A DNA stretch of 26,613 nucleotides from assembly GCA_002436065.1 (NCBI GenBank), contig DIXP01000086.1:1-26613 (forward strand), written 5' to 3'. This DNA comes from Chloroflexi bacterium UBA6077 (GTDB lineage Bacteria; Chloroflexota; UBA6077). The notes beneath the pieces are model-generated. The model was given only the letters and a program-made list of their open reading frames with translations. It made no database searches and was not told where the DNA came from. A program made the position numbers and the translations under genes. Positions 15,234 through 22,398 of this stretch are shown piece after piece (within the stretch, counting starts at the first letter, position 1; every line of letters begins with the position of its first letter).

Positions 15234-16417
15234 CTTTTCTAGGATATGTCAGGCCCGACGGCAGCGTCGGCACCCGCAACCACGTCCTGGTGATCCCTCA
15301 GGGATACCTGGCCTCAAAGATCTGCGACTTCGTGCCGGGAACCAAGTGTATAGCCACAGCCAACACCGGGTCGGGCCGGACCGACAGGGACAGGGAAGCG
15401 ATCAGCAGGCTGCTGATCGGACTTGGGCGCAACCCCAACGCGGCCTCGGTGATAGTGCACACCGTCAGCTTCGGCGCGGGCTACCCCGAACTGGCACCCG
15501 AGTATATCGCCCATGAGATATCCAAGAGCGGCAAGCGTGTGGAGTTGATCGACCCCATAAAGGACGGCGGCATCTACGGGGCAATGGTGAAGGGGATCGA
15601 ACTGGCTCGGGAGATGGTGTTCGAAGCCTCCAAGCTGCGAAGGGAGCCCGTGGGGGACGAGCATCTGAGCCTTGGCGTCAAGTGCGGCCACTCCGACACC
15701 ACATCAGGGATCGCCGGCAACCCGGCCGTGGGCTACCTGTACGACAAGATCGTCTCGGCCGGCGGCACGGCCATGTTTGGCGAGACCACCGAGATTATCG
15801 GCGCGGAGCAGTACGTCGCCAAGCGAGCGGTGACTCCGGAGCTCGGTGAAGCGATCCTGCAGGCCGCCGCCCTGATCGAGGCGAAGGCAAAGGCGACTGG
15901 GCAGGATATCAGGACGGTCAACCCCGTGCCCTCCAACATCAAGGGCGGGATCAGCTCCCTGGAGGAGAAGAGCTTGGGCGCGATCCACAAGGCGGGCTCG
16001 GCACCGATCCAGGGGGTATTGAAGTACGGGGAACGGCCCTCTGGCAAGGGGCTCTACTACGTGGACAACTGGATGAGCAGCTCCTCCATCTTCGCGGGGT
16101 ACGCCGCCTCCGGCGCGAACATCGTGATGTTCCAGTTGGGTGGAGGGGGACTCCCCGGTCACAGCGTCCTCTCGCCCTGCCCCGCGGGGGTGACCCCGCA
16201 ATTGTGGGTGACTGGCAACCCCAAGACCTACGCCATGGCCCGCAGCAGCATCGATTACTACTCCGGCACCGTCATCGAGGGGACCGAGACCCCCGAGGAG
16301 GCAGGCGAGCGCTTCTACCGGACCATCATCGACATCGCATCTGGGACCCTGGCCCGCACCGAGACCATCAACCACAGCGACCCTATAGAGGTTTACCTTC
16401 AGGACCCGATGTTCTAG
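15230..16417 (+). CDS. UxaA/SuyB-type lyase large subunit, copy 1
   Basis: A 395-residue protein of the altronate/galactarate dehydratase and sulfolactate sulfo-lyase large-subunit family. It opens with MTFLGYVRPDGSVGTRNHV and contains KCGHSDTTSGIAGNPAVGYL (residues ~145-165), FGETTEIIGAEQ (~184-195), NIKGGISSLEEKSLGAIHKAG (~240-260) and GTETPEEAGERFY near the C-terminus. The family eliminates water or sulfite from a 2-hydroxyacid using Fe(II) or another metal. ATGA overlap with the SAF gene strongly suggests the two form the enzyme. About 73% of its first 60 residues are identical to the second copy downstream, and the two proteins have the same length. The substrate (altronate-like sugar acid, galactarate, sulfolactate or another hydroxyacid) is not decided by sequence. 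Confidence 0.9.
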   Translation: MTFLGYVRPDGSVGTRNHVLVIPQGYLASKICDFVPGTKCIATANTGSGRTDRDREAISRLLIGLGRNPNAASVIVHTVSFGAGYPELAPEYIAHEISKSGKRVELIDPIKDGGIYGAMVKGIELAREMVFEASKLRREPVGDEHLSLGVKCGHSDTTSGIAGNPAVGYLYDKIVSAGGTAMFGETTEIIGAEQYVAKRAVTPELGEAILQAAALIEAKAKATGQDIRTVNPVPSNIKGGISSLEEKSLGAIHKAGSAPIQGVLKYGERPSGKGLYYVDNWMSSSSIFAGYAASGANIVMFQLGGGGLPGHSVLSPCPAGVTPQLWVTGNPKTYAMARSSIDYYSGTVIEGTETPEEAGERFYRTIIDIASGTLARTETINHSDPIEVYLQDPMF

Positions 16418-16427
16418 ATCATCTCGA

Positions 16428-16493
16428 CCTCGGTCTTGAAGGGCCGTGCTAACCGCGGACGCCCGTGGCTTGCTCAGCCCTTCAAGACCGAGG
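16428..16493. repeat. 17-bp-arm inverted repeat between the two UxaA-type genes
   Basis: CCTCGGTCTTGAAGGGC (16428-16444) is the exact reverse complement of 16477-16493, with a 32-base loop. It fills most of the 92-base gap between the paralogues. No T-tract follows. It could tune relative expression of the two large subunits. Confidence 0.7.
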
Positions 16494-16509
16494 CATCTGA
16501 GGACCAACT

Positions 16510-17697
16510 ATGACCTTTCTTGGATACGTACGTCCCGACGGGTCCGTCGGGACTCGCAACCACGTCCTGGTGATACCCTCCGGCTTCCTCGCCGCGAAGA
16601 TATGCGAGATGGTGCCAGGGACGAAGACCATCGTCACCCCTGACTTCGGTGCGGGCCGTACGAACAGCGACAGGGAGATCATTGCCCAAGTCTTCATCGG
16701 CCTGGGCCGCAACCCCAACGTGGCCTCGGTGATCGTCCACGGGGCCAGCACTGCGGCAGGGTACCCGGAGCTGAACCCCGTGAGGATCGCGGAGGAGATC
16801 GCCCGCAGCGGCAAGCGGGTGGAGTTGATCGATCCGCTCAAGGATGGGGGCACCTTCGTCGCCCTGCAGAGGGGGATCGAGCTGGCCCGCGACATGGTCT
16901 ACCAGGCTTCCAAGCTGCGGCGCCAGGAGGTGGGCGACGAGCACCTCTCCATCGGCATCAAGTGCGGCTACTCCGACACCACCTCGGGTGTAGCCGGCAA
17001 TCCGGCTATGGGCTATCTATCGGACAAGATCGTGGCGGCAGGCGGCATCTCCATGTTCGGCGAGACGACTGAGGTGATCGGCGCCGAACAGTTCCTGGCG
17101 AAGCGAGCAGTGAACGAAGAGGTCGGACAGGCCATACTGGATGCCGTTCAGATCATCGAGAAGAAGGCCAAGGCAACCGGTTTGGACCTGAGGTCCGTCA
17201 ATCCTGTGCCTGCCAATATCAAGGGCGGGATCAGCTCTCTGGAGGAGAAGAGCCTGGGGGCCATCCATAAGGCTGGCTACGCGCCGATCCAGGGGGTGCT
17301 GCAATACGCCGAGCGGCCCCAGGGCAAGGGGCTCTACTTTGTGGACAACTGGGAAAGCAGCACATCCATGTTCGCGGGCTACGCCGCCGCGGGTGCCAAC
17401 CTGGTGTTCTTCCAGGCGGGTGGGGGTGGTCTGCCTGGCAAGGACCTGCTGGAGCCATGCCCTGCGGTGGTGACCCCGCAACTGTGGGTGACGGGCAATC
17501 CCTCTACCTACGCTCGCGCGAAGGCCAGCTTGGACTACTACTCAGGCACCGTCATCGAGGGAACAGAAACACCTGAGGAAGCCGGCGAGCGCTTCTACCG
17601 GACTGTAATCGGCATTGCCTCGGGCACCCTGGCCAAGAGCGAAACCCTCAGCTACCAAGAGGCCGTGCAGATGTACCTCCAGGAGCCAATGTTCTAG
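16510..17697 (+). CDS. UxaA/SuyB-type lyase large subunit, copy 2
   Basis: A 395-residue tandem paralogue of the preceding gene, with identical length and the same motifs: MTFLGYVRPDGSVGTRNHV, KCGYSDTTSGVAGNPAMGYL, FGETTEVIGAEQ, NIKGGISSLEEKSLGAIHKAG and TETPEEAGERFYRT. Differences are spread evenly, including positions near the N-terminal loop (CIATANTGSGRTDRD in copy 1 against TIVTPDFGAGRTNSD here). This suggests functional divergence rather than a recent copy. No second SAF gene accompanies it, so both large subunits probably share one small subunit or this copy works alone. The upstream Shine-Dalgarno is weak (GAGG about 14 bases before the ATG). The gene ends at a strong bidirectional terminator, marking the end of the operon. 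Confidence 0.9.
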   Translation: MTFLGYVRPDGSVGTRNHVLVIPSGFLAAKICEMVPGTKTIVTPDFGAGRTNSDREIIAQVFIGLGRNPNVASVIVHGASTAAGYPELNPVRIAEEIARSGKRVELIDPLKDGGTFVALQRGIELARDMVYQASKLRRQEVGDEHLSIGIKCGYSDTTSGVAGNPAMGYLSDKIVAAGGISMFGETTEVIGAEQFLAKRAVNEEVGQAILDAVQIIEKKAKATGLDLRSVNPVPANIKGGISSLEEKSLGAIHKAGYAPIQGVLQYAERPQGKGLYFVDNWESSTSMFAGYAAAGANLVFFQAGGGGLPGKDLLEPCPAVVTPQLWVTGNPSTYARAKASLDYYSGTVIEGTETPEEAGERFYRTVIGIASGTLAKSETLSYQEAVQMYLQEPMF

Positions 17698-17702
17698 TAG
17701 GC

Positions 17703-17751
17703 AGACAAAAAGAAGGGCTCGGAGCTTGGCTCCGAGCCCTTCTTTTTGTCT
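17703..17751. terminator. Bidirectional intrinsic terminator
   Basis: Two perfect 23-base arms (AGACAAAAAGAAGGGCTCGGAGC and its complement) with a TTG loop. Read either way the GC stem is preceded by an A-run and followed by a T-run (CTTCTTTTTGTC). It lies exactly between the convergent UxaA copy 2 and LarA-like genes and is the clearest terminator in the window. Confidence 0.95.
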
Positions 17752-17757
17752 GGTCAA

Positions 17758-19008
17758 CTAATCCCAGAGCAAATTCCCCGCCTCGTCCTTGGGCATGGGC
17801 CCCACGGGGCGCAGCACTTCGTACTCAGGGTTGCCCTGCAACTGATCGAGCAGGTCCGCAGTCACCCAGAACTCGCCCAACTCCATGGTGTTCTTGATCC
17901 GCACGAGGCCGGGCTTACCCAACCTCTCAGCCGACTTCCAGGCGACTCCCACCGCCTCCACATCCGTCTCCAGGGTGAAAGGGATCTTCACCCCCCCGAA
18001 GCCGTTGGCTGTGATGCTGTTCCAGTAGGTCTTCTTGGCATCGAACTGGTTGACTAGCTTGCGGGTCACGAAGTCGGCGGCCCCGACGCCGATGCAGTTG
18101 CCATGGGACTCGGGAGTGACGTTCAGCACCACGATGCGATGGTACATCGGAGTGAAGGGTGGCATAGCCGTGCGGCGCCACATCCCTATGATGTTGTAAT
18201 CCATGCCGCTGCCCGAGATGTTCTTCCCGATCTCGTCCACCACCAGCACACCCAACTCCTCGAACGGCACACGGGGGAGGAGGCGGCTGGCGAGCACGAG
18301 GCACTCCCGGTCGGTCTCGTGGATCTTCTCGGGGGGAGCAGCGGCGACCTTGCAGGTCTTATGATAGGCGTTCTCCACCATCCCCACGCCCAGGATGATC
18401 TTGCCGGTCCCAATCATCACTCGGGCTGCCTCTGGAACATCCTCGGCGAGATCGCCGCTGTGGACGGACTCCGCCCCTCTCTGCTTGCCGAGGCCGATCG
18501 CCATCATCTTGCAGAGCCCGCTCTCGATGGGAGCGCGGAAATTGGTGTGGTTCTTGATGCGGCCCACCACAATCACCCCGTCGGCGTCGTGGGCGTTCCG
18601 GTCCATGTGCACCAGCACGCCACTGGGGTTCCGCCCTATCACCACCGTCTCCAAAGAGGAGAGGATAGGCACCCCCATCGCCTCCTCGGTGATGCCGTAC
18701 TCGGCGATCAACTCAGTCTGCCCGTGGGGCGTCGCCCCGCCGTGGCTCCCCATGGCGGGCACAATGAAGGGCTTGGCATCGAGCTTCTTCAGCTCGTCGG
18801 CGATGGTCTTGATGATTAGGGCTATGTTGGACACGCCCCGGCTTCCGGCGGTGATGGCGATCCGCTGCCCTGCCTTCACGCGGCCAGCCAGCCCGACTCG
18901 GGCCAACTCCTTGCGGACCTCACCGGCTACGTCCTCGATATGCTCCTTCGAGAAGTGACGCTGCACCAGCGCGACATCGGGCACGGGGCTCCATGGAAAC
19001 TCGGTCAT
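17758..19008 (-). CDS. LarA-like (DUF2088) lactate-racemase-family protein
   Basis: A 416-residue protein with the LarA N-terminal domain: ITAGSRGVSNIALIIKTIADELKK and VPAMGSHGGATPHGQTELI, with H89 in the SHGG motif, equivalent to the conserved catalytic-region histidine. It then shows VVGRIKNHTNFRAPIESGLCKMMAIGLGKQRGAE, the Lys/His-rich stretch that carries the nickel-pincer cofactor region in LarA. LarA racemises lactate, and relatives epimerise other 2-hydroxyacids. The larB/C/E cofactor genes are not in this window. Because the family also contains uncharacterised members related to DUF362, activity is not assured. It is convergent to the hydroxyacid operon and shares its terminator, so it may supply stereochemical conversion for the same substrate. 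GGAGA lies about 10 bases before the ATG on the minus strand. Confidence 0.82.
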   Translation of the reverse strand: MTEFPWSPVPDVALVQRHFSKEHIEDVAGEVRKELARVGLAGRVKAGQRIAITAGSRGVSNIALIIKTIADELKKLDAKPFIVPAMGSHGGATPHGQTELIAEYGITEEAMGVPILSSLETVVIGRNPSGVLVHMDRNAHDADGVIVVGRIKNHTNFRAPIESGLCKMMAIGLGKQRGAESVHSGDLAEDVPEAARVMIGTGKIILGVGMVENAYHKTCKVAAAPPEKIHETDRECLVLASRLLPRVPFEELGVLVVDEIGKNISGSGMDYNIIGMWRRTAMPPFTPMYHRIVVLNVTPESHGNCIGVGAADFVTRKLVNQFDAKKTYWNSITANGFGGVKIPFTLETDVEAVGVAWKSAERLGKPGLVRIKNTMELGEFWVTADLLDQLQGNPEYEVLRPVGPMPKDEAGNLLWD

Positions 19009-19287
19009 CTCGTATTTTCTCCGTACGTCTCTGATGAACAGTCACCCCGAGTGACCGGCGCGCCGGCTCATCATCGATCCGTCGGCACTACCCTCTGGCG
19101 GGCACTGGGGTCGAGTGCATCATCGCCAAAACCGCGGGATAAATCAAGCCTTACCCGTCGATCGAAAGGCACACCCTTTGCTTTGCCTCAGCCAGTTCGG
19201 GCTAGTCGCCTCGACACTGGAGACCGGCAATGAAGCCTGCTGGGTCGAAGCCGCCAATCCGGTCAACTTATGCAACGAGGTATGGAC

Positions 19288-20136
19288 ATGGCTGTAGCAA
19301 GGCCCCTCACGCTGCTGTTTGCCTTTGGCCTCAGCCTGATATCGATAGGCTGTGAGCCAGCGGGGATCGACATGGCGGTTTCGACAGTCGACGAGACGCT
19401 GGATTCCCAGGATGTCCTCCTTCAGCCAACCACCGATCCGGGGTGGTTGACTCCCCAGACCTCATCCAGGACGACTCAGTTCGCCACGCCCACAAGCGAG
19501 CCACCGTCATTTGAGCTGGTGAGGCTGCGGCAGTACCTTCGAGAGACCCAGAGCAGCCTGCTAGAGATACATCAATCGGTACAGGACAGTGGACCGGAGC
19601 ACCGACCTCTGCTGGAGCAGGCACTGATTAATATGGTCGACGAGATGGCTGGCCTGGGGACGTCACTTGAGCAGGTTGCGGCCGGCATGACTCCCGCGGA
19701 CAGGGAGGCTGCTGTCGGCGCCATGCAGCGGCTGCAGGCAGACCTGCAATTGATGCAAGAGCCGTCGCCACTCAGTTCCCCACCCCCTACCTCCAGGCGT
19801 CCACTGGCTACCCTAACGCCCCTGCCTGACACCAAACCAACGATGGCGGAATTGGTCCAGCTATTGGAGAAAACGCGCGGCCAGACGGTTGCCGACCTGG
19901 GGCAGAGGGACTCAGGGCAGGTCCAAGCCCTGGTGGGGAGCATGGCAGATGTGGTCGGGGATCTGGCTGAACTGGTGAGCTATGCCGACACAGCTTTCAA
20001 TGCACTCGACATGCAGCAGCAGGAGGCCATAGCCAGCCAAGCCGAGAAGCTGTACGAGGTGGCGCAGGAGACCAAATGGGAACTCGCACGAGTCGTCCCG
20101 GTGCGTACCGCCACCCCTACAAGACCCACACCCTAA
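19288..20136 (+). CDS. Lipoprotein of unknown function with internal duplication
   Basis: A 282-residue predicted lipoprotein I do not recognise. A signal peptide leads to the lipobox LISIGC with Cys22. A Thr/Pro/Ser-rich linker (~residues 45-75) follows. Two mostly helical modules of about 80 residues come next, each beginning ELVxL and carrying a similar pattern (QALINMVDEMAGLGTSLEQV against QALVGSMADVVGDLAELV, then DREAAVGAMQRLQADLQ against QQQEAIASQAEKLYEVAQ). They are separated by a second Pro/Ser/Thr-rich linker, so the protein looks like a duplicated helical domain held at the cell surface. Of three in-frame ATGs I prefer the third (19288), which has GAGG at the right distance. It lies 156 bases ahead of the pterin-like cassette and may or may not belong to it. 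The 280 bases upstream show no clear gene or promoter. Confidence 0.7.
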   Translation: MAVARPLTLLFAFGLSLISIGCEPAGIDMAVSTVDETLDSQDVLLQPTTDPGWLTPQTSSRTTQFATPTSEPPSFELVRLRQYLRETQSSLLEIHQSVQDSGPEHRPLLEQALINMVDEMAGLGTSLEQVAAGMTPADREAAVGAMQRLQADLQLMQEPSPLSSPPPTSRRPLATLTPLPDTKPTMAELVQLLEKTRGQTVADLGQRDSGQVQALVGSMADVVGDLAELVSYADTAFNALDMQQQEAIASQAEKLYEVAQETKWELARVVPVRTATPTRPTP

Positions 20137-20166
20137 CCGACACGCCATCACGAATTGAGATGGTAC

Positions 20167-20188
20167 ACCGCTTGCGAGAGCAAGTGGT
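20167..20188 (+). terminator. Small hairpin after the lipoprotein gene
   Basis: CTTGC GAGA GCAAG, extended by ACC/GGT across a G-T wobble. It has no T-tract. It may mark a partial boundary between the lipoprotein and the reductase gene. Confidence 0.3.
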
Positions 20189-20292
20189 AGAAGCCTTGCC
20201 ACTCCGACCAGTCTTCCCTGCGCCCGGAAGCGAGACCGGTGCGCGAGACCACCCCCCCATCGCCGCAGAAGAGTGGCAGGGTAAGGAAGTGA

Positions 20293-20991
20293 GTGAGCCG
20301 CGTGAACAACCGACCGCCGCACCGACCCTCGGTCACCCTACACTACGCACAGACCCTGGATGGACGGATCGCCACTCGGACCGGCCAGTCCCAGTGGATC
20401 AGCGGCGAAGCCTCTCTGCAACTTGCCCATCAGCTCCGGGCCGAGCATCATGCCGTGATGGTTGGGGTGGGCACGGTGACGGTGGACAATCCCCGGCTGA
20501 CCGTGCGGCTGGCAAGTGGCCCTTCCCCGGTCAGAGTGGTGGCCGATAGCACCCTGAGACTGCCGATGGGGGCCCACGTCCTCTCCGATGGCATCGCCGA
20601 AACAGTCATCGCCACAACGGCAAGGGCTCCTCAGGGCAGGATTGAGGCGGTGAGGCACCGAGGGGCAACGGTACTGGTGGTGGGAGAGGACGATAGCAGC
20701 AGGGTTGATCTCCGAGAGTTGATGCAGCGACTCTCATCCCTCGGCATTGGCTCTCTCTTAATTGAGGGCGGACGGGGGATCATCACCTCGGCCCTTAGGA
20801 GTCAGCTGGTCGATCGAATGGTACTGTGCATATCCCCCAAGGTATTGGGCACAGGGATCGAAGCCGTGGGCGACCTGGGTGTGACCCTCCTGGCAAATGC
20901 CATGACCTTCTCCGAGACCTGCATCACCCCATTGGGGGATGACATTATCTTCGATGGGCGGCTCAAGCATGATATCGGGGCAGCAAGCTAG
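20293..20991 (+). CDS. Stand-alone RibD-type reductase domain (DHFR-like fold)
   Basis: A 232-residue protein corresponding only to the C-terminal reductase domain of RibD, which reduces a ribosylamino-pyrimidine with NADPH in riboflavin synthesis. Matching parts are HYAQTLDGRIATRTGQSQWISG (residues ~17-38), HAVMVGVGTVTVDNPRLTVR (~53-72) and SLLIEGGRGIITSALRSQLVDRM (~153-175). The deaminase domain with its zinc motif is absent. Stand-alone members act on riboflavin or related pterin/deazaflavin intermediates. The GTG at 20293 is forced: an in-frame TGA lies immediately upstream, and AAGGA sits 5 bases before the start. The 3' end overlaps the next gene by 23 bases. The other riboflavin genes are not nearby, and the neighbours (dehydrogenase, PTPS fold, glycosyltransferase) suggest a dedicated secondary pathway rather than riboflavin synthesis. 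Confidence 0.85.
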   Translation: MSRVNNRPPHRPSVTLHYAQTLDGRIATRTGQSQWISGEASLQLAHQLRAEHHAVMVGVGTVTVDNPRLTVRLASGPSPVRVVADSTLRLPMGAHVLSDGIAETVIATTARAPQGRIEAVRHRGATVLVVGEDDSSRVDLRELMQRLSSLGIGSLLIEGGRGIITSALRSQLVDRMVLCISPKVLGTGIEAVGDLGVTLLANAMTFSETCITPLGDDIIFDGRLKHDIGAAS

Positions 20992-22024
20992 GTCGTTCCA
21001 GCAACAGGAGGCCACGAGCCTGTGGCTCCCTCGACCACGGGAGGTGGAGTTCCGTCGCGAGCGACTGCCGGAACTGGCACCAGGGACGGTGCACGTCAAA
21101 ACGGTGCTCTCGGCTCTCAGCCACGGCACGGAGATGCTGGTCTATCGCGGGCAGGTCCCGCCAGATCTCTCCCTGGACCTGCCGACGCTCCAGGGCAGCT
21201 TCCGCTTCCCGATCAAGTACGGCTACGCCACTGTCGGATGGGTAGCAGAGGCCGGCGAGGGGGTAGAGTCGCCACTTCCCGGCGAACTGGTGTTTGTCCA
21301 CCACCCCCACCAAACGGAGTACGTTGTACCTGCCTCCATGGCGATCCCCCTGCCCCCGGGCATCGACCCCGAGGTGGGGTGCTTCGTGGCCAGTCTTGAG
21401 ACGGCCGTCAACGTGATGCTGGATTGCAGCGCGCGGTTAGGGGAGCGAGTGGTGGTCTTCGGGCAGGGCGTGGTTGGGCTGCTCCTAACACAGCTAGCCC
21501 GCCGTGCAGGCGCGGGACTCATCGCCACCGTCGATCCCCTGGAAATCCGTCGCAGGCTATCCCTGGAGCTAGGGGCCGACATGTCCCTTTCCACTGCTGA
21601 GGGGTTACAGGGGGAGATCCTGCGATGCACGGGTGGGATGGGCGCGGACGTGGTACTGGAGGTCAGCGGGAACGGCGAGGCGCTGAACCAGGCATTGGAG
21701 CTACTCGCCTTCCAGGGCACCCTGATTGTGTGCTCCTGGTATGGGCTCAAGCCGGTCACACTGGACCTCGGTGGCGCCTTCCACCGCAAACGGCTCCGAC
21801 TGATCAGCTCCCAGGTCTCATCCATAGACCCTGCGCTGCAGCCCCGATGGGACAGGCTTCGACGGTTGTCGGTGGTGCTGGGGCTGCTGCCCCATCTCCA
21901 GCTGAAGGGACTTATCACCCAGCGCATCCCCTTTGAACGGGCGCAGGAGGCTTACGATTTGGTGGAGCGCCATCCGGAGGAAACGGTGCAGGTGATCCTG
22001 ACTTACGGAGAGGCGGGTGTTTGA
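20969..22024 (+). CDS. MDR-superfamily dehydrogenase lacking canonical zinc ligands
   Basis: A 351-residue medium-chain dehydrogenase/reductase. The N-terminal half has VLSALSHGTEMLVYRGQVPPD and FPIKYGYATVGWV; the Rossmann half has VVVFGQGVVGLLLTQLARRAGAG followed by an acidic TVDP, favouring NAD(H). In zinc alcohol dehydrogenases the first motif reads CGTD and the second GHE. Here they are HGTE and GYA, so the usual catalytic Cys and His/Glu zinc ligands are replaced, and the four-cysteine structural zinc loop is absent. This resembles, from memory, a BchC-like branch of the family. I place the start at ATG 20969, giving a 23-base overlap with the reductase gene; ATGs at 20939 and 20954 are alternatives. 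The tight packing with the PTPS gene (8-base overlap at the 3' end) indicates an operon. Confidence 0.82.
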   Translation: MISGQQARSFQQQEATSLWLPRPREVEFRRERLPELAPGTVHVKTVLSALSHGTEMLVYRGQVPPDLSLDLPTLQGSFRFPIKYGYATVGWVAEAGEGVESPLPGELVFVHHPHQTEYVVPASMAIPLPPGIDPEVGCFVASLETAVNVMLDCSARLGERVVVFGQGVVGLLLTQLARRAGAGLIATVDPLEIRRRLSLELGADMSLSTAEGLQGEILRCTGGMGADVVLEVSGNGEALNQALELLAFQGTLIVCSWYGLKPVTLDLGGAFHRKRLRLISSQVSSIDPALQPRWDRLRRLSVVLGLLPHLQLKGLITQRIPFERAQEAYDLVERHPEETVQVILTYGEAGV

Positions 22025-22394
22025 GATCGGCGTGGTCACCCAATTCGAGGCGGCCCATCATCTGAATGGGGATTTCGGCCCGGCGACCAGACTGCATGGG
22101 CATACCTACCGGGTGGAAGTGTCGGTTCGCGGCCCGCTGCTGCGGGAGGATGGTACCCTCTGTGATCTGGCAACGCTCTCCGACGCAGCGCAGGAGGCGG
22201 TGAACCAACTTCACTATCACAACCTGGACGAGCTCCCGACCTTCGAGGGCAAGAACAGCACGGCGGAGGTGGTGGCACAGCTGCTGTTCCACCAGATCGC
22301 CTCCCACTTCGAGGGACTTGGGCTCGCCTCCCTTCGAGTGGAAGTATGGGAGTCCCCTCGGGCATATGCCGCCTATGAGGGCCAGATGGAGTAG
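22017..22394 (+). CDS. 6-pyruvoyl-tetrahydropterin-synthase/QueD-fold protein with altered active site
   Basis: A 125-residue member of the PTPS/QueD family (T-fold). Zinc-binding histidines are kept: H14 in FEAAHHL, and H27 and H29 in RLHGHTY. The pterin-anchoring Glu near the C-terminus is probably the one in VEVWESPRAY. The usual catalytic set is not kept. The Cys normally four residues before HGH is Ala23. Anchoring on the NLD motif (as in HKNLD of animal PTPS), the catalytic Asp-His pair falls on His66-Tyr67. It may therefore use a different reaction, for example a retro-aldol, isomerase or binding role, on a pterin-like substrate. It starts at GTG 22017 with GGAGAGG just upstream, overlapping the dehydrogenase gene by 8 bases. 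The length is normal for the family. Confidence 0.85.
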   Translation: MFEIGVVTQFEAAHHLNGDFGPATRLHGHTYRVEVSVRGPLLREDGTLCDLATLSDAAQEAVNQLHYHNLDELPTFEGKNSTAEVVAQLLFHQIASHFEGLGLASLRVEVWESPRAYAAYEGQME

Positions 22395-22398
22395 TTGG

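Noticed and set aside
14925..17697. Firm naming as suyAB or uxaA
   Set aside because: Motifs are shared by sulfolactate lyases, altronate and galactarate dehydratases; no residue I can see decides between them.
17758..19008. Plus-strand ORFs opposite the LarA-like gene (for example 18103-18819)
   Set aside because: They are antisense shadows with no recognisable domain; the minus-strand frame is clearly the coding one.
19009..19287. Small plus-strand ORFs between the LarA-like and lipoprotein genes
   Set aside because: They are short, lack ribosome sites and have no protein-like composition; I see no clear promoter, repeat or RNA gene in this gap.
20161..20330. Out-of-frame ORF upstream of the RibD-type gene beginning MVHRLREQVVEALPLRP
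   Set aside because: It runs into the reductase gene in a different frame and loses protein-like character. A frameshifted N-terminal extension of the reductase is possible but not shown.
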